The notes under the pieces: generated by a model
The model's input: the letters and a program-made list of their open reading frames with translations, nothing else
What the model was told of the DNA's origin: nothing
Database searches by the model: none
Part shown: in pieces, positions 11,354-19,037 of the stretch
How positions within the stretch are numbered: position 1 is the first letter of the stretch
How the letters are laid out: each line of letters begins with the position of its first letter
DNA from: Chromatiales bacterium
GTDB taxonomy: Bacteria; Pseudomonadota; Gammaproteobacteria; Thiohalomonadales; Thiohalomonadaceae
Assembly: GCA_003251535.1 (NCBI GenBank)
Contig: QKFD01000104.1
Span: 1 to 62,335 of the forward strand
Length of the DNA stretch: 62,335 nucleotides
Direction of reading: 5' to 3'
Program-made: the position numbers and the translations under genes

Positions 11354-12364
11354 ATGCCGCAGCCCCTACCCAACTCCGCGATCACTGCTGACGAGACAGA
11401 GCGCTTTATCGCCTTGGGCCGTGCCGTCCTTGCCACCGAGGCACAGGCGGTGGAGGCGCTACGTGGGCGCATCGGTCCCGAGTTCGCCACCGCCTGCGGC
11501 CTGATGCTCGGTTGTGAGGGGCGGGTGGTGGTCAGTGGTATGGGCAAATCGGGCCATATCGGCAGCAAGATCGCCGCCACCCTCGCCAGCACCGGCACCC
11601 CGGCCTTCTTCGTCCACCCGGGGGAGGCGAGCCACGGTGACCTGGGGATGATCACCCGCAAGGACCTGCTCCTCGCCCTCTCCAACTCCGGTGAGACCGA
11701 TGAGTTGGTCACCCTGCTGCCCCTCATCAAGCGCCTCGGGGTACCGCTGGTGGCCCTCACAGGTAACCCCACATCCCGTCTGGCCCGTGCCGCCACGGTC
11801 CATATCGATGTCAGTGTGGCGCAGGAGGCGTGCCCCCTAGGGTTGGCCCCCACGGCCAGTACCACCGCGACCCTAGCAATGGGGGATGCCTTAGCGGTGG
11901 CCCTACTGGAGGCACGCGGCTTCACCGCTGAAGAGTTCGCCCTCTCCCATCCCGGTGGCCGGCTGGGGCGTCGGTTATTACTACGCATTGACGAGGTGAT
12001 GCACAGCGGCGAGCGGATCCCTACCACCCCCTTGGGTAGCCGCCTGGCTGACGCCCTGGTGGAGATCTCTCGCAAGGGGCTGGGTATGACCATTGTCGTG
12101 GATCCCCACGGGGCCATTGCCGGGATCTTCACCGATGGCGATCTCCGCCGGCTGCTGGACCACGGCGAGGTCCACATCCAGCAGATCACCATCGACGAGG
12201 TGATGACCCGCCACTGCGTCACCATCCCCCCTGAGCTGCTGGCAGTTGAGGCGCTGAACCTCATGGAGGCACGGCGCGTCAACGCCCTGCCGGTGGTGCG
12301 GGAGGATGGCAGCGTCTGTGGCGCCATCAACATGCACGATTTACTGCGGGCCGGGGTGATCTAA
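11354..12364 (+). CDS. kdsD: D-arabinose 5-phosphate isomerase, KpsF/KdsD family
   Basis: A 336-residue protein from the ATG at 11354; an upstream TTG at 11321 would overlap the HMA gene. It has an N-terminal SIS sugar-isomerase domain (about 30-165, with VVSGMGKSGHIG and HPGEASHGDLGM) and two C-terminal CBS domains (about 205-330). It converts ribulose 5-phosphate to arabinose 5-phosphate for KDO synthesis. This feeds the pathway that uses kdsB at 14111. In many gammaproteobacteria kdsD sits next to the mla operon; here it is close but in the opposite direction. Confidence 0.95.
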   Translation: MPQPLPNSAITADETERFIALGRAVLATEAQAVEALRGRIGPEFATACGLMLGCEGRVVVSGMGKSGHIGSKIAATLASTGTPAFFVHPGEASHGDLGMITRKDLLLALSNSGETDELVTLLPLIKRLGVPLVALTGNPTSRLARAATVHIDVSVAQEACPLGLAPTASTTATLAMGDALAVALLEARGFTAEEFALSHPGGRLGRRLLLRIDEVMHSGERIPTTPLGSRLADALVEISRKGLGMTIVVDPHGAIAGIFTDGDLRRLLDHGEVHIQQITIDEVMTRHCVTIPPELLAVEALNLMEARRVNALPVVREDGSVCGAINMHDLLRAGVI

Positions 12365-12501
12365 ACCCCGCCACCACCCACTCCCCCGACCTCACGCCCC
12401 CCCCTCACACAGGCTTCACAGGTACCCCCCCGAGCAGCGCCCCTAGCCTTTACGTGACTATTGCTACATAACCCCCCTCCCAGGCCCCCTAGAATCCCCG
12501 C

Positions 12502-12551
12502 GCCGCCTACCGCTAAGGCGGCAATGGATCTGGTCCAAGGATGCCAAGGAG
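12502..12551 (+). promoter_or_regulatory. Leader hairpin and CAAGGA motifs upstream of the exported hydrolase
   Basis: A 7-bp stem (GCCGCCT at 12502-12508 with AGGCGGC at 12516-12522) is followed by CAAGGATG at 12536-12543 and CAAGGAG at 12545-12551. The motifs resemble the core of CsrA/RsmA binding sites. They lie about 85-100 bases before the GTG start at 12634. The motif-to-function link is inference. Confidence 0.3.
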
Positions 12552-12633
12552 TTCGGCCGGCTTGAGTCCCGGTTCGATCTGGCCACCGTCTGCACCAGAG
12601 TCGACTATCCACACAAGCACTGTGAGGTTCATC

Positions 12634-13350
12634 GTGAAGAAAGCTGTTGCTGCCCTGCTCTTCTCCCTTTCCGCTGCGCTCTCCCCCCTGACTGCCAGCG
12701 CTGAAGGCGTGCCGACCCTGGATAAGGCCCGCACCGCCGTCCTCATCACCGATCCGCAGAACGACTTCCTGCGTGAAGATGGCAAGCTCTACAAGCTCCT
12801 GGCCGACAACCTGAAAGAGCTGAACACCATCGAAAACATCAAGGCGCTGATGAAGACCTCTAAGAAGGCGGACGTCACCCTGGCAGTGGATCCGCTGGTC
12901 TACACCGCCCTGGACAACAACTGGGCCAACGCCGGCGCCCTCCAGCGGCAGCTGCTGGATATGAAGGCACTGCACCGCACCAGCCTGAGCGATCCGAAAG
13001 GGTTTGAGGGTTCAGGGGCCGACTTCTACGAGCCCTACAAGCAGTACATCTTCGACGGTAAGACCGTTGTAGTCGCCCCGCACAAGATGTATGGGCCGGA
13101 GAGCAATGACCTCATCTATCAGCTGCGCAGCCGCGGGATCGACACCGTGGTCCTGGGCGGCATGGTGGCCAACCTCTGCGTTGACTCCCACATGCGGGCC
13201 CTGATGGAGAATGGCTTCAAGGTCTACGTGGTCAAGGACGCGGTAGCCGCCCCCGGCGCTGACGCCTATAAGGCCGCACTGGTCAACTACGGCATGATCG
13301 CCAATGGTGTACTGACCACCGCCGAGGCGGTCCAGGCCCTCACCCAGTAA
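12634..13350 (+). CDS. Exported isochorismatase-like cysteine hydrolase
   Basis: A 238-residue protein starting at a GTG with GAGG 7 bases upstream. The N-terminus is a good signal peptide (KKAVAALLFSLSAALSPLTA) with cleavage after ASA near residue 23. The rest is an isochorismatase-fold domain: the catalytic Asp in LITDPQNDF, a Lys in VVAPHKMYG, and the nucleophilic Cys in MVANLCVDSH. This superfamily hydrolyses amides such as nicotinamide or acts on isochorismate, mostly in the cytoplasm. A periplasmic form is less common and its substrate is unknown. It stands alone with about 270 non-coding bases upstream. Confidence 0.88.
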   Translation: MKKAVAALLFSLSAALSPLTASAEGVPTLDKARTAVLITDPQNDFLREDGKLYKLLADNLKELNTIENIKALMKTSKKADVTLAVDPLVYTALDNNWANAGALQRQLLDMKALHRTSLSDPKGFEGSGADFYEPYKQYIFDGKTVVVAPHKMYGPESNDLIYQLRSRGIDTVVLGGMVANLCVDSHMRALMENGFKVYVVKDAVAAPGADAYKAALVNYGMIANGVLTTAEAVQALTQ

Positions 13351-13360
13351 TCTCCCCCCT

Positions 13361-13394
13361 GGACGTCACCCCTGCTGGAGTGGGGGTGACGTCC
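13361..13394. terminator. Strong hairpin between convergent genes
   Basis: A perfect 12-bp stem, GGACGTCACCCC at 13361-13372 with its complement at 13383-13394, has a 10-base loop. It lies between the stops of the convergent genes at 13350 and 13423. No T-run is present, so it may act as a weak bidirectional terminator or transcript-end stabiliser. Confidence 0.55.
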
Positions 13395-13422
13395 CCCTCC
13401 CCAGCAACACCGCCGTCGCCTC

Positions 13423-14088
13423 TCAAGAGATAGAACGTAGCCGCGTCCGGTCCAAAATGGTGATGGCCAGTCCCTTGACGCGGATGATGCCGTTGCTGGC
13501 GAGATTTCCCAAGATACGGGAGAGGGTCTCCGGCTGGATGGCGAGTTGGGAGGCGATGATATGCTTGGCCGCCGGTAAGGTGATCTGCTCCCCCTGCTGC
13601 TCTCCCAGATTCAACAGGTAGTTGGCGAGGCGCAGCGTCGCATTCTGTAGGGTCACCGTCTCGATCTCCTTCAGCCGTTCATGGAGCCGCACAGAGAGCC
13701 CGGCCAGGAGCCGCAGGCACGACTCTGATGAACTGCGCAGCACCCCAAGAAAGGCGCGGCTCTCCACGGCCAATACCTCCGCCGACCCCAGCGCCTGGGC
13801 CGCCACCGGATAGCGCTCCCCCTGCATGAACATCACCGCCTCGGCGAAGCTCTGGCCCGGCGAGACCACCTCTATCACCTTCTCCTGCCCATCGGGGGCG
13901 AGGCGAAACAGTTTCACCTGTCCGTGGCGCACTAGGTAGAAACGATCGGCCGCCTGGCCCTGCGAGAAGAGCAGATCACCGTCGCTGAGATGTTGTAGTC
14001 GGCTGGCCGCCGCCACCGCCGCCAGCTGCCCCTCATCCAAGGCACTGAACAGGTGGTGGTGACGCAGCAGTTCGTCTAGAGACCCCAT
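13423..14088 (-). CDS. Crp/Fnr-family transcriptional regulator
   Basis: A 221-residue protein from the ATG at 14088, which has GGGAGG just upstream. The N-terminal cyclic-nucleotide-binding-type beta barrel spans about 15-125. The C-terminal winged helix spans about 145-215, with the recognition helix near IQPETLSRILGNLASNGI. The ETLSR core suggests a Fnr/Dnr-like DNA site (TTGAT-N4-ATCAA). The N-terminal Cys cluster of oxygen-sensing Fnr is absent, so it is more like the Dnr group linked to nitrogen oxides. No denitrification genes are near. It lies just downstream of kdsB on the same strand. Confidence 0.9.
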   Translation of the reverse strand: MGSLDELLRHHHLFSALDEGQLAAVAAASRLQHLSDGDLLFSQGQAADRFYLVRHGQVKLFRLAPDGQEKVIEVVSPGQSFAEAVMFMQGERYPVAAQALGSAEVLAVESRAFLGVLRSSSESCLRLLAGLSVRLHERLKEIETVTLQNATLRLANYLLNLGEQQGEQITLPAAKHIIASQLAIQPETLSRILGNLASNGIIRVKGLAITILDRTRLRSIS

Positions 14089-14110
14089 GCCCCCTCCCTG
14101 CTGGCGTGGC

Positions 14111-14887
14111 TCAGTGCGGTAGACCTGCGTGGCCCTCCAGCCAAGCACGGACCCGCTCCAGATCGGCCGCCGTATCCACCCCAGCCCCGGGCAGCTCCAG
14201 CGCCTGGGCGATGCGGATCCGCTCGCCGTGCCACAACACCCGCAGCTGCTCCAGCGACTCCAGCTGCTCCAGTGAGGCCGGTGTCAATTGGGCATAGCGG
14301 GCGAGAAAACCGGCGCGGTAGGCGTAGAGCCCAAGGTGGCGGAAGTGGAGCCCGGCCGTTGGCGGGGTGGTCGTAGTGAACTGCTCCCGATCCCAAGGGA
14401 TAGGGGCACGACTGAAATAGAGGGCGTAGCCGGCACTGTCTACGACCACTTTAACGGCGTTGGGATCGGCCAACTCCTCGGCACTCTCGATAGGGGTGCA
14501 GAGGGTTCCCATGGCGGCATCCGGGGCGCACGCCAACAGCTCCGCCACCTGGCCGATGAGCCGCGGCGGCATGAGCGGCTCATCCCCTTGTAGATTGACC
14601 ACAATGGTCTGCGGTGCCCAGCCACGGCCGGCCGCCACCTCCGCCAGGCGATCGGTACCCGATCGGTGGTTGGCCGAGGTCATGACCACGGTAGCGCCAA
14701 AGCCCTCCGCCGCTACCCGGATCCGTTCATCATCGGTGGCGATCACCACCTCTTCGGCACCGCTCTCCAGTGCCCGGGCGTGGACGTGGGCCAACATCGG
14801 CCGGCCAGCGATGGGCAGCAGCGGCTTACCAGGCAGCCGAGTGGCACCGAACCGAGCCGGGATGACCACCCGAAAGGGGGTGGTCAT
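14111..14887 (-). CDS. kdsB: 3-deoxy-manno-octulosonate cytidylyltransferase
   Basis: A 258-residue CMP-KDO synthetase that activates KDO with CTP for transfer to lipid A. The N-terminus VVIPARFGATRLPGKPLLPI and the NLQGDEPLMPP motif are characteristic. It ends the comEC-exbB-exbD-msbA-lpxK-trm112-kdsB operon, with one base between it and the trm112 stop. It works downstream of KdsD (11354). Confidence 0.97.
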   Translation of the reverse strand: MTTPFRVVIPARFGATRLPGKPLLPIAGRPMLAHVHARALESGAEEVVIATDDERIRVAAEGFGATVVMTSANHRSGTDRLAEVAAGRGWAPQTIVVNLQGDEPLMPPRLIGQVAELLACAPDAAMGTLCTPIESAEELADPNAVKVVVDSAGYALYFSRAPIPWDREQFTTTTPPTAGLHFRHLGLYAYRAGFLARYAQLTPASLEQLESLEQLRVLWHGERIRIAQALELPGAGVDTAADLERVRAWLEGHAGLPH

Positions 14888-14888
14888 C

Positions 14889-15068
14889 CTAGATCTCCTC
14901 GTCGGGCCCCAGCTGGCGCGCCTCCTCCTCCAGCATGACCGGGATATCGTCCCGAATGGGGTAGGCGAGGCGATCGGCCTTGCATACCAGCTCTGCCCGC
15001 TCTTTCAGGTAGACCAGCGGCCCCTTGCAAAGGGGGCAGACCAGGATCTCCAACAGCTTTTTGTCCAT
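14889..15068 (-). CDS. Trm112 family small protein (YcaR-like)
   Basis: A 59-residue protein with [18 protein letters not shown] at its N-terminus, including CPLC, and the later [17 protein letters not shown]. This is the UPF0434/Trm112 family, which in Gammaproteobacteria lies between lpxK and kdsB, as here. Eukaryotic and archaeal Trm112 activate methyltransferases; the bacterial role is not firmly established. Only one Cys pair is present, so stable zinc binding by this protein alone is unsure. Confidence 0.93.
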   Translation of the reverse strand: MDKKLLEILVCPLCKGPLVYLKERAELVCKADRLAYPIRDDIPVMLEEEARQLGPDEEI

Positions 15069-15100
15069 CACATACCTCGTCTTGGCTCGCCGGCGCAGCG

Positions 15101-16099
15101 TTATGGGCGGAGAGAGTGTAGCAGGGCCAACAGCCGCGCCTCGAATTCGGCCGACAGCACTGCCGTCACCGGCACCTGCCATAGCTGGGGTTGATAGAAG
15201 TCGCGGCATTTTACGGCATCCTTGCCGGTGAGCAGCACCGGCAGTGGGTCACCGAACAGCAGCTCTTCTGGATGGTAGGGGTGGTGATCGGGGAAGGGGT
15301 GCTCAATTACGGTGAGGCCAGATGCCCGCAGGGCGGTAAAAAAGCGGGGGGGATGACCAATCCCTGCCACGGCGTGGACCGGGTTGGCGGTGAACTCAGC
15401 GAGTGGTAGACGTGCGCTGCCGTCGAGTCGCACCGCCTCCCCCAGCACCAGCTCCATCCCAAACTCCCCTGCTAGAGGGCTGCCGTTGGCCACCGTCAGG
15501 TCAACCGTGGCCAAGCGCCCCGGCGGTTCCCGCAGCGGCCCCGCCGGTAGGCAGTAGCCGTTACCTAAACGGCGCCCACCATCCAGCACGGCGATCTCGA
15601 TATCACGGGCCAGGCGGTAGTGCTGGAGCCCATCGTCGGCAATGATGAGATCACAGCCGTGGCGCTCCAGCAGTAGCTGAGCGGCCGCTGGCCGATCCGG
15701 TGCCACCGCCACTGGGCAGCCGGTGGCGGTGGCGATGAGTACCGGCTCATCCCCCACCTGGACCGGATCGCTGGTGAAGTCCACCGGCTGCGGCCACACC
15801 TCGGCCACCCCACCGTAACCACGGCTCACCACCCCCGGACGGAATCCCTGCGCCTTAAACAGTTGGGCCAGCCGAATCACCAGCGGCGTCTTGCCGGCCC
15901 CTCCCACGGTGAGGTTGCCCACCACCACCACCGGCACCGGCAAGCGCACAGAGCGCAGCAGGCCGCGCCGATAGGCGAGACGGCGCCCACGCGCCACCGC
16001 ACAGAAGAGCCCGGCCAGCGGTCGCAGCCCTTGGGCCAGGGGGCCGCCCTGGTACCAGTTGTGTTCGACCCAGCCCTGGAACCCCTGGCCGAGACTCAT
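15101..16099 (-). CDS. lpxK: Tetraacyldisaccharide 4'-kinase
   Basis: A 332-residue inner-membrane-associated kinase that adds the 4'-phosphate in lipid A synthesis. The P-loop is [14 protein letters not shown], followed by SRGYGG, and the [12 protein letters not shown] motif carries the catalytic Asp pair. It follows msbA after 83 bases and precedes trm112, the conserved order. Confidence 0.97.
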   Translation of the reverse strand: MSLGQGFQGWVEHNWYQGGPLAQGLRPLAGLFCAVARGRRLAYRRGLLRSVRLPVPVVVVGNLTVGGAGKTPLVIRLAQLFKAQGFRPGVVSRGYGGVAEVWPQPVDFTSDPVQVGDEPVLIATATGCPVAVAPDRPAAAQLLLERHGCDLIIADDGLQHYRLARDIEIAVLDGGRRLGNGYCLPAGPLREPPGRLATVDLTVANGSPLAGEFGMELVLGEAVRLDGSARLPLAEFTANPVHAVAGIGHPPRFFTALRASGLTVIEHPFPDHHPYHPEELLFGDPLPVLLTGKDAVKCRDFYQPQLWQVPVTAVLSAEFEARLLALLHSLRP

Positions 16100-16182
16100 G
16101 CCGCACGCCTCAGCCGAGGGGGGCGTCCCCAGGGGAGATCCCAGCCACTACGACCCGTATCCGCCCCCCTGTGCCCCACCCG

Positions 16183-17949
16183 CTACGCCTCCACCACACC
16201 GCTATGGGTAGACATGCGATAGAGCTGGGCATAACGGCCGTTATGGGTGAGCAGCTCGGCGTGAGAGCCACTCTCCACCACTTGGCCACGCTCGATGACG
16301 ACAATGCGATCGGCCCGCTCGATAGTGGAGAGACGGTGGGCGATCACCAGGGTGGTACGCCCCTCCATCAACCGCTCCAGTGCCGCCTGGAAATGGCGCT
16401 CCGACTCCGTATCCAGGGCCGAAGTCGCCTCATCCAAGATCAGTACCGGTGCATCCTTAAGCAGCGCTCGGGCGATGGCGATCCGCTGACGTTGGCCGCC
16501 GGAGAGGAGAACACCGTTATCCCCCACCACCGTATCGAGCCCGGCCGGCAGCTCTTGGATAAACTCCATGGCGTGGGCCGCCGCGGCCGCCTGCTCAATG
16601 GCCGAGCGGCTGGCCCCCCGCAGGCGGCCATAGGCGATGTTGTTGGCGATGGTGTCGTTGAAGAGGACGATGTGCTGACTGACCAGGGCAAATTGGTCGC
16701 GCAGCTCCACGAGACTCAGTTCGCGGATGTCGCGGCCATCCAACAGGATCTGACCGGCGCTGACATCATAGAAACGCGGCAGCAGGCTGGCCAAAGTTGA
16801 CTTCCCCCCCCCCGAGCCGCCGACGAAGGCGATGGTGCGCCCCGGTTCGGCGCGGAACGAGATCCGATCCAGCACCGGGCCCTTTTGGGGGTCATAGGCG
16901 AAGGAGACCTCTCGATACTCCACGTCACCCCGGACCCGACCACAGCGCCCCTCCCCTTCATCCCACTCGGGTGGCAGGTCGATGAACTGAAAGACGCTCT
17001 CCGCCGCCGAGATCCCCCGCATCAGCGTGGCATTGACCTTGGTTAGCCGCTTGACCGGCCCCAGCAGCATCATCATGGCGGCAACAAAGGAGACGAAGCT
17101 CCCCACCGTCAACTGCGCCAAGATGGTGGGCAGGGTGGCAACGTAGATCACCCCGGCTGCCCCGACGGCAGCCACCAGCTGCACCACCGGCACGCTGGCG
17201 GCGGAGGCCGTCTCCATCCGCATATTGAGGGCCCGGTTGCGCTCATTGGCCTGCTCAAACCGCTCCCGCTCGTACCCCTCGCCGCCGAAGGTCTTCACCA
17301 CCCGCAATCCCTCGATGGTCTCCTCGGCGATGCGCGTGACATCCCCCATGGAGTCCTGGATGCGCCGGCTGTAACGGCGGAAGCTGCGGCTGATACGGTT
17401 AATCACCAGGGCGATCACCGGCGTGCCCAGCAGCAGCACCAGCGCCAACATCCAGTTGATGTAGACCATCCAGGCGAGCAGGCCCACCACCGTGAGGAGA
17501 TCCCTCACCAAGTTACTCACCACCTCACTGGCGGCGCGGGCGACCTGTTCCACGTCATAGACCAGTTTGGAGAGCAGTGTGCCGGCGGCGGTGAGGTCAA
17601 AAAAGCTCACTGGGAGGCGCAGCAGGTGGTCAAACATCTCGCTGCGCAGCCGCTTGATGACGCTGCGGGCGATCCAGTTCATCCAGTAGGCGGAGAGGTA
17701 GGAGGCCCCCCCATGGACCAGGAAGAGGACGATGATGGCCAGCGGTACCCACCGGATAACCTCCGGGTCCCGCTCGATGAAGGAGCCATCCAGCATCGGT
17801 TTCATCAGCGCAGCAAAGCTGGTCTCCGCCCCCGCCACGGCGGCGAGCGAGAGCAGGCTGATCAGAAAGGCGCGCCAGTGGGGCCGGACATAACCTAGCA
17901 GTCGGCGGTAGATGACCAACGCCGAGCTATCGGAGACGACGTTGGTCAT
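16183..17949 (-). CDS. msbA: Lipid A export ATP-binding/permease protein MsbA
   Basis: A 588-residue half-transporter with six membrane helices in the first 320 residues and a C-terminal ABC ATPase. Walker A is GGSGGGKST, the signature is LLSGGQRQRIAIARAL, Walker B is VLILDEATSALD and the switch His is in IAHRLSTI. MsbA homodimers flip core-lipid A across the inner membrane. Its ATG shares a base with the exbD stop (TGATG). Gene order and length agree with MsbA rather than a generic multidrug exporter. Confidence 0.96.
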   Translation of the reverse strand: MTNVVSDSSALVIYRRLLGYVRPHWRAFLISLLSLAAVAGAETSFAALMKPMLDGSFIERDPEVIRWVPLAIIVLFLVHGGASYLSAYWMNWIARSVIKRLRSEMFDHLLRLPVSFFDLTAAGTLLSKLVYDVEQVARAASEVVSNLVRDLLTVVGLLAWMVYINWMLALVLLLGTPVIALVINRISRSFRRYSRRIQDSMGDVTRIAEETIEGLRVVKTFGGEGYERERFEQANERNRALNMRMETASAASVPVVQLVAAVGAAGVIYVATLPTILAQLTVGSFVSFVAAMMMLLGPVKRLTKVNATLMRGISAAESVFQFIDLPPEWDEGEGRCGRVRGDVEYREVSFAYDPQKGPVLDRISFRAEPGRTIAFVGGSGGGKSTLASLLPRFYDVSAGQILLDGRDIRELSLVELRDQFALVSQHIVLFNDTIANNIAYGRLRGASRSAIEQAAAAAHAMEFIQELPAGLDTVVGDNGVLLSGGQRQRIAIARALLKDAPVLILDEATSALDTESERHFQAALERLMEGRTTLVIAHRLSTIERADRIVVIERGQVVESGSHAELLTHNGRYAQLYRMSTHSGVVEA

Positions 17950-18371
17950 CAGGGGGCGTCGGGGGGATTGGTGGTGGCAAAGGTGAGCTGGGTGAGCCCG
18001 AGCTGGCGGGCCACATCCATGGCAGTGATGACCGCCTGGTGCGGGGTCAGGCGATCGGCACTCAGGACAACGATAGGCTGCGTCCCCCCCTCTAGCGCCT
18101 CGCCGATGGCCCGTTTCAGCGTCTCTGGCTGGGTGTTGATAACCTCTTGCTGGTTGACGTAGTAACGCCCCTTGGCATCGATGGTGATATCCAGCTGCAC
18201 CCGCTCGGCCTGCACCTCGCTAGCATCTGCCTCTGGCAATTCCAGCTCGATCTCGCCCTGACGATTGAAGGTGGTGGAGACCATGAAGAAGATGATGAGG
18301 GTCAACACAACGTCGATAAGCGGCGTCATGTTGACCTCGGGATCCCGCCGCCGATGCCGTTGCAGCCGCAT
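17949..18371 (-). CDS. exbD: ExbD/TolR-family biopolymer transport protein
   Basis: A 140-residue protein with one N-terminal membrane segment carrying the proton-path Asp (NMTPLIDVVLTLIIFFMV), then a periplasmic domain. With the ExbB partner upstream it forms a proton-driven motor that powers TonB-dependent or related envelope processes. Linkage to msbA and comEC is usual for this copy in Gammaproteobacteria. There is no tonB gene in the window. Confidence 0.95.
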   Translation of the reverse strand: MRLQRHRRRDPEVNMTPLIDVVLTLIIFFMVSTTFNRQGEIELELPEADASEVQAERVQLDITIDAKGRYYVNQQEVINTQPETLKRAIGEALEGGTQPIVVLSADRLTPHQAVITAMDVARQLGLTQLTFATTNPPDAP

Positions 18372-19036
18372 CAGGCGGCCTCCAGCGGGTCGCGCTCGCG
18401 CTCACCGTGGATCACCTCCACCATCTTCAGCGCCTCCTCCTCCATCTTCAGCACCATGGCATCCACCTTGCCTTGGAAGTAGCGATAGAAGACCAGGGCA
18501 ACGATGGCGACCGCCAGGCCAGCGGCCGTAGTGATGAGGGCCTCGGCCACCCCGCCGGCGAGGATCTTGGGATTCCCAACCCCGGCATCGGTGATGGCGG
18601 CAAACGCCTTGATCATGCCAGTGACGGTACCGAGCAGGCCAAGCAAAGGGGAGATGGCGGCGATGGTACCCAGGGTATTGAGAAACCGCTCCAGCTCCAG
18701 CACCACCTGTCGCCCCGACTCCTCGATAGACTCCTTCATCACCTCGCGGGAGTGGTGCATGTTGACCAGCCCCGCCGCCAGCACCCGCCCCAGGGGCGAA
18801 CCGCTGCGCACCGCATCAATACGGCGCTCGTCCAGCTGGCGCGCTTTATACATCTGCCACACCTGAAGCACCAGCTTGGGGGGGACAACCTTATCCCGAC
18901 GCAACGTCCAAAATCGCTCGGCGATGATGGCGAGGGCGATGACAGAGGAGAGCAGGATGGGATACATCAGCCACCCGCCGGCAAGGACCATTTCCAGCAC
19001 TGTGAGATCCACCCAGTTATAAAAATCGGGCATCAC
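18371..19036 (-). CDS. exbB: ExbB/MotA/TolQ-family proton channel protein
   Basis: A 221-residue protein with three membrane segments: one N-terminal (about 15-38) and two C-terminal around GTIAAISPLLGLLGTVTGMI and ALITTAAGLAVAIVALVFY. These are the typical MotA/ExbB signatures. It forms the pentameric channel around the ExbD dimer. Its TGA overlaps the exbD ATG, and its start lies one base after the comEC stop. Confidence 0.95.
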   Translation of the reverse strand: MMPDFYNWVDLTVLEMVLAGGWLMYPILLSSVIALAIIAERFWTLRRDKVVPPKLVLQVWQMYKARQLDERRIDAVRSGSPLGRVLAAGLVNMHHSREVMKESIEESGRQVVLELERFLNTLGTIAAISPLLGLLGTVTGMIKAFAAITDAGVGNPKILAGGVAEALITTAAGLAVAIVALVFYRYFQGKVDAMVLKMEEEALKMVEVIHGERERDPLEAA

Positions 19037-19037
19037 T

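Noticed and set aside
12561-12590. CGGTTCGATC, resembling a tRNA T-loop.
   Set aside because: No cloverleaf could be built from flanking bases.
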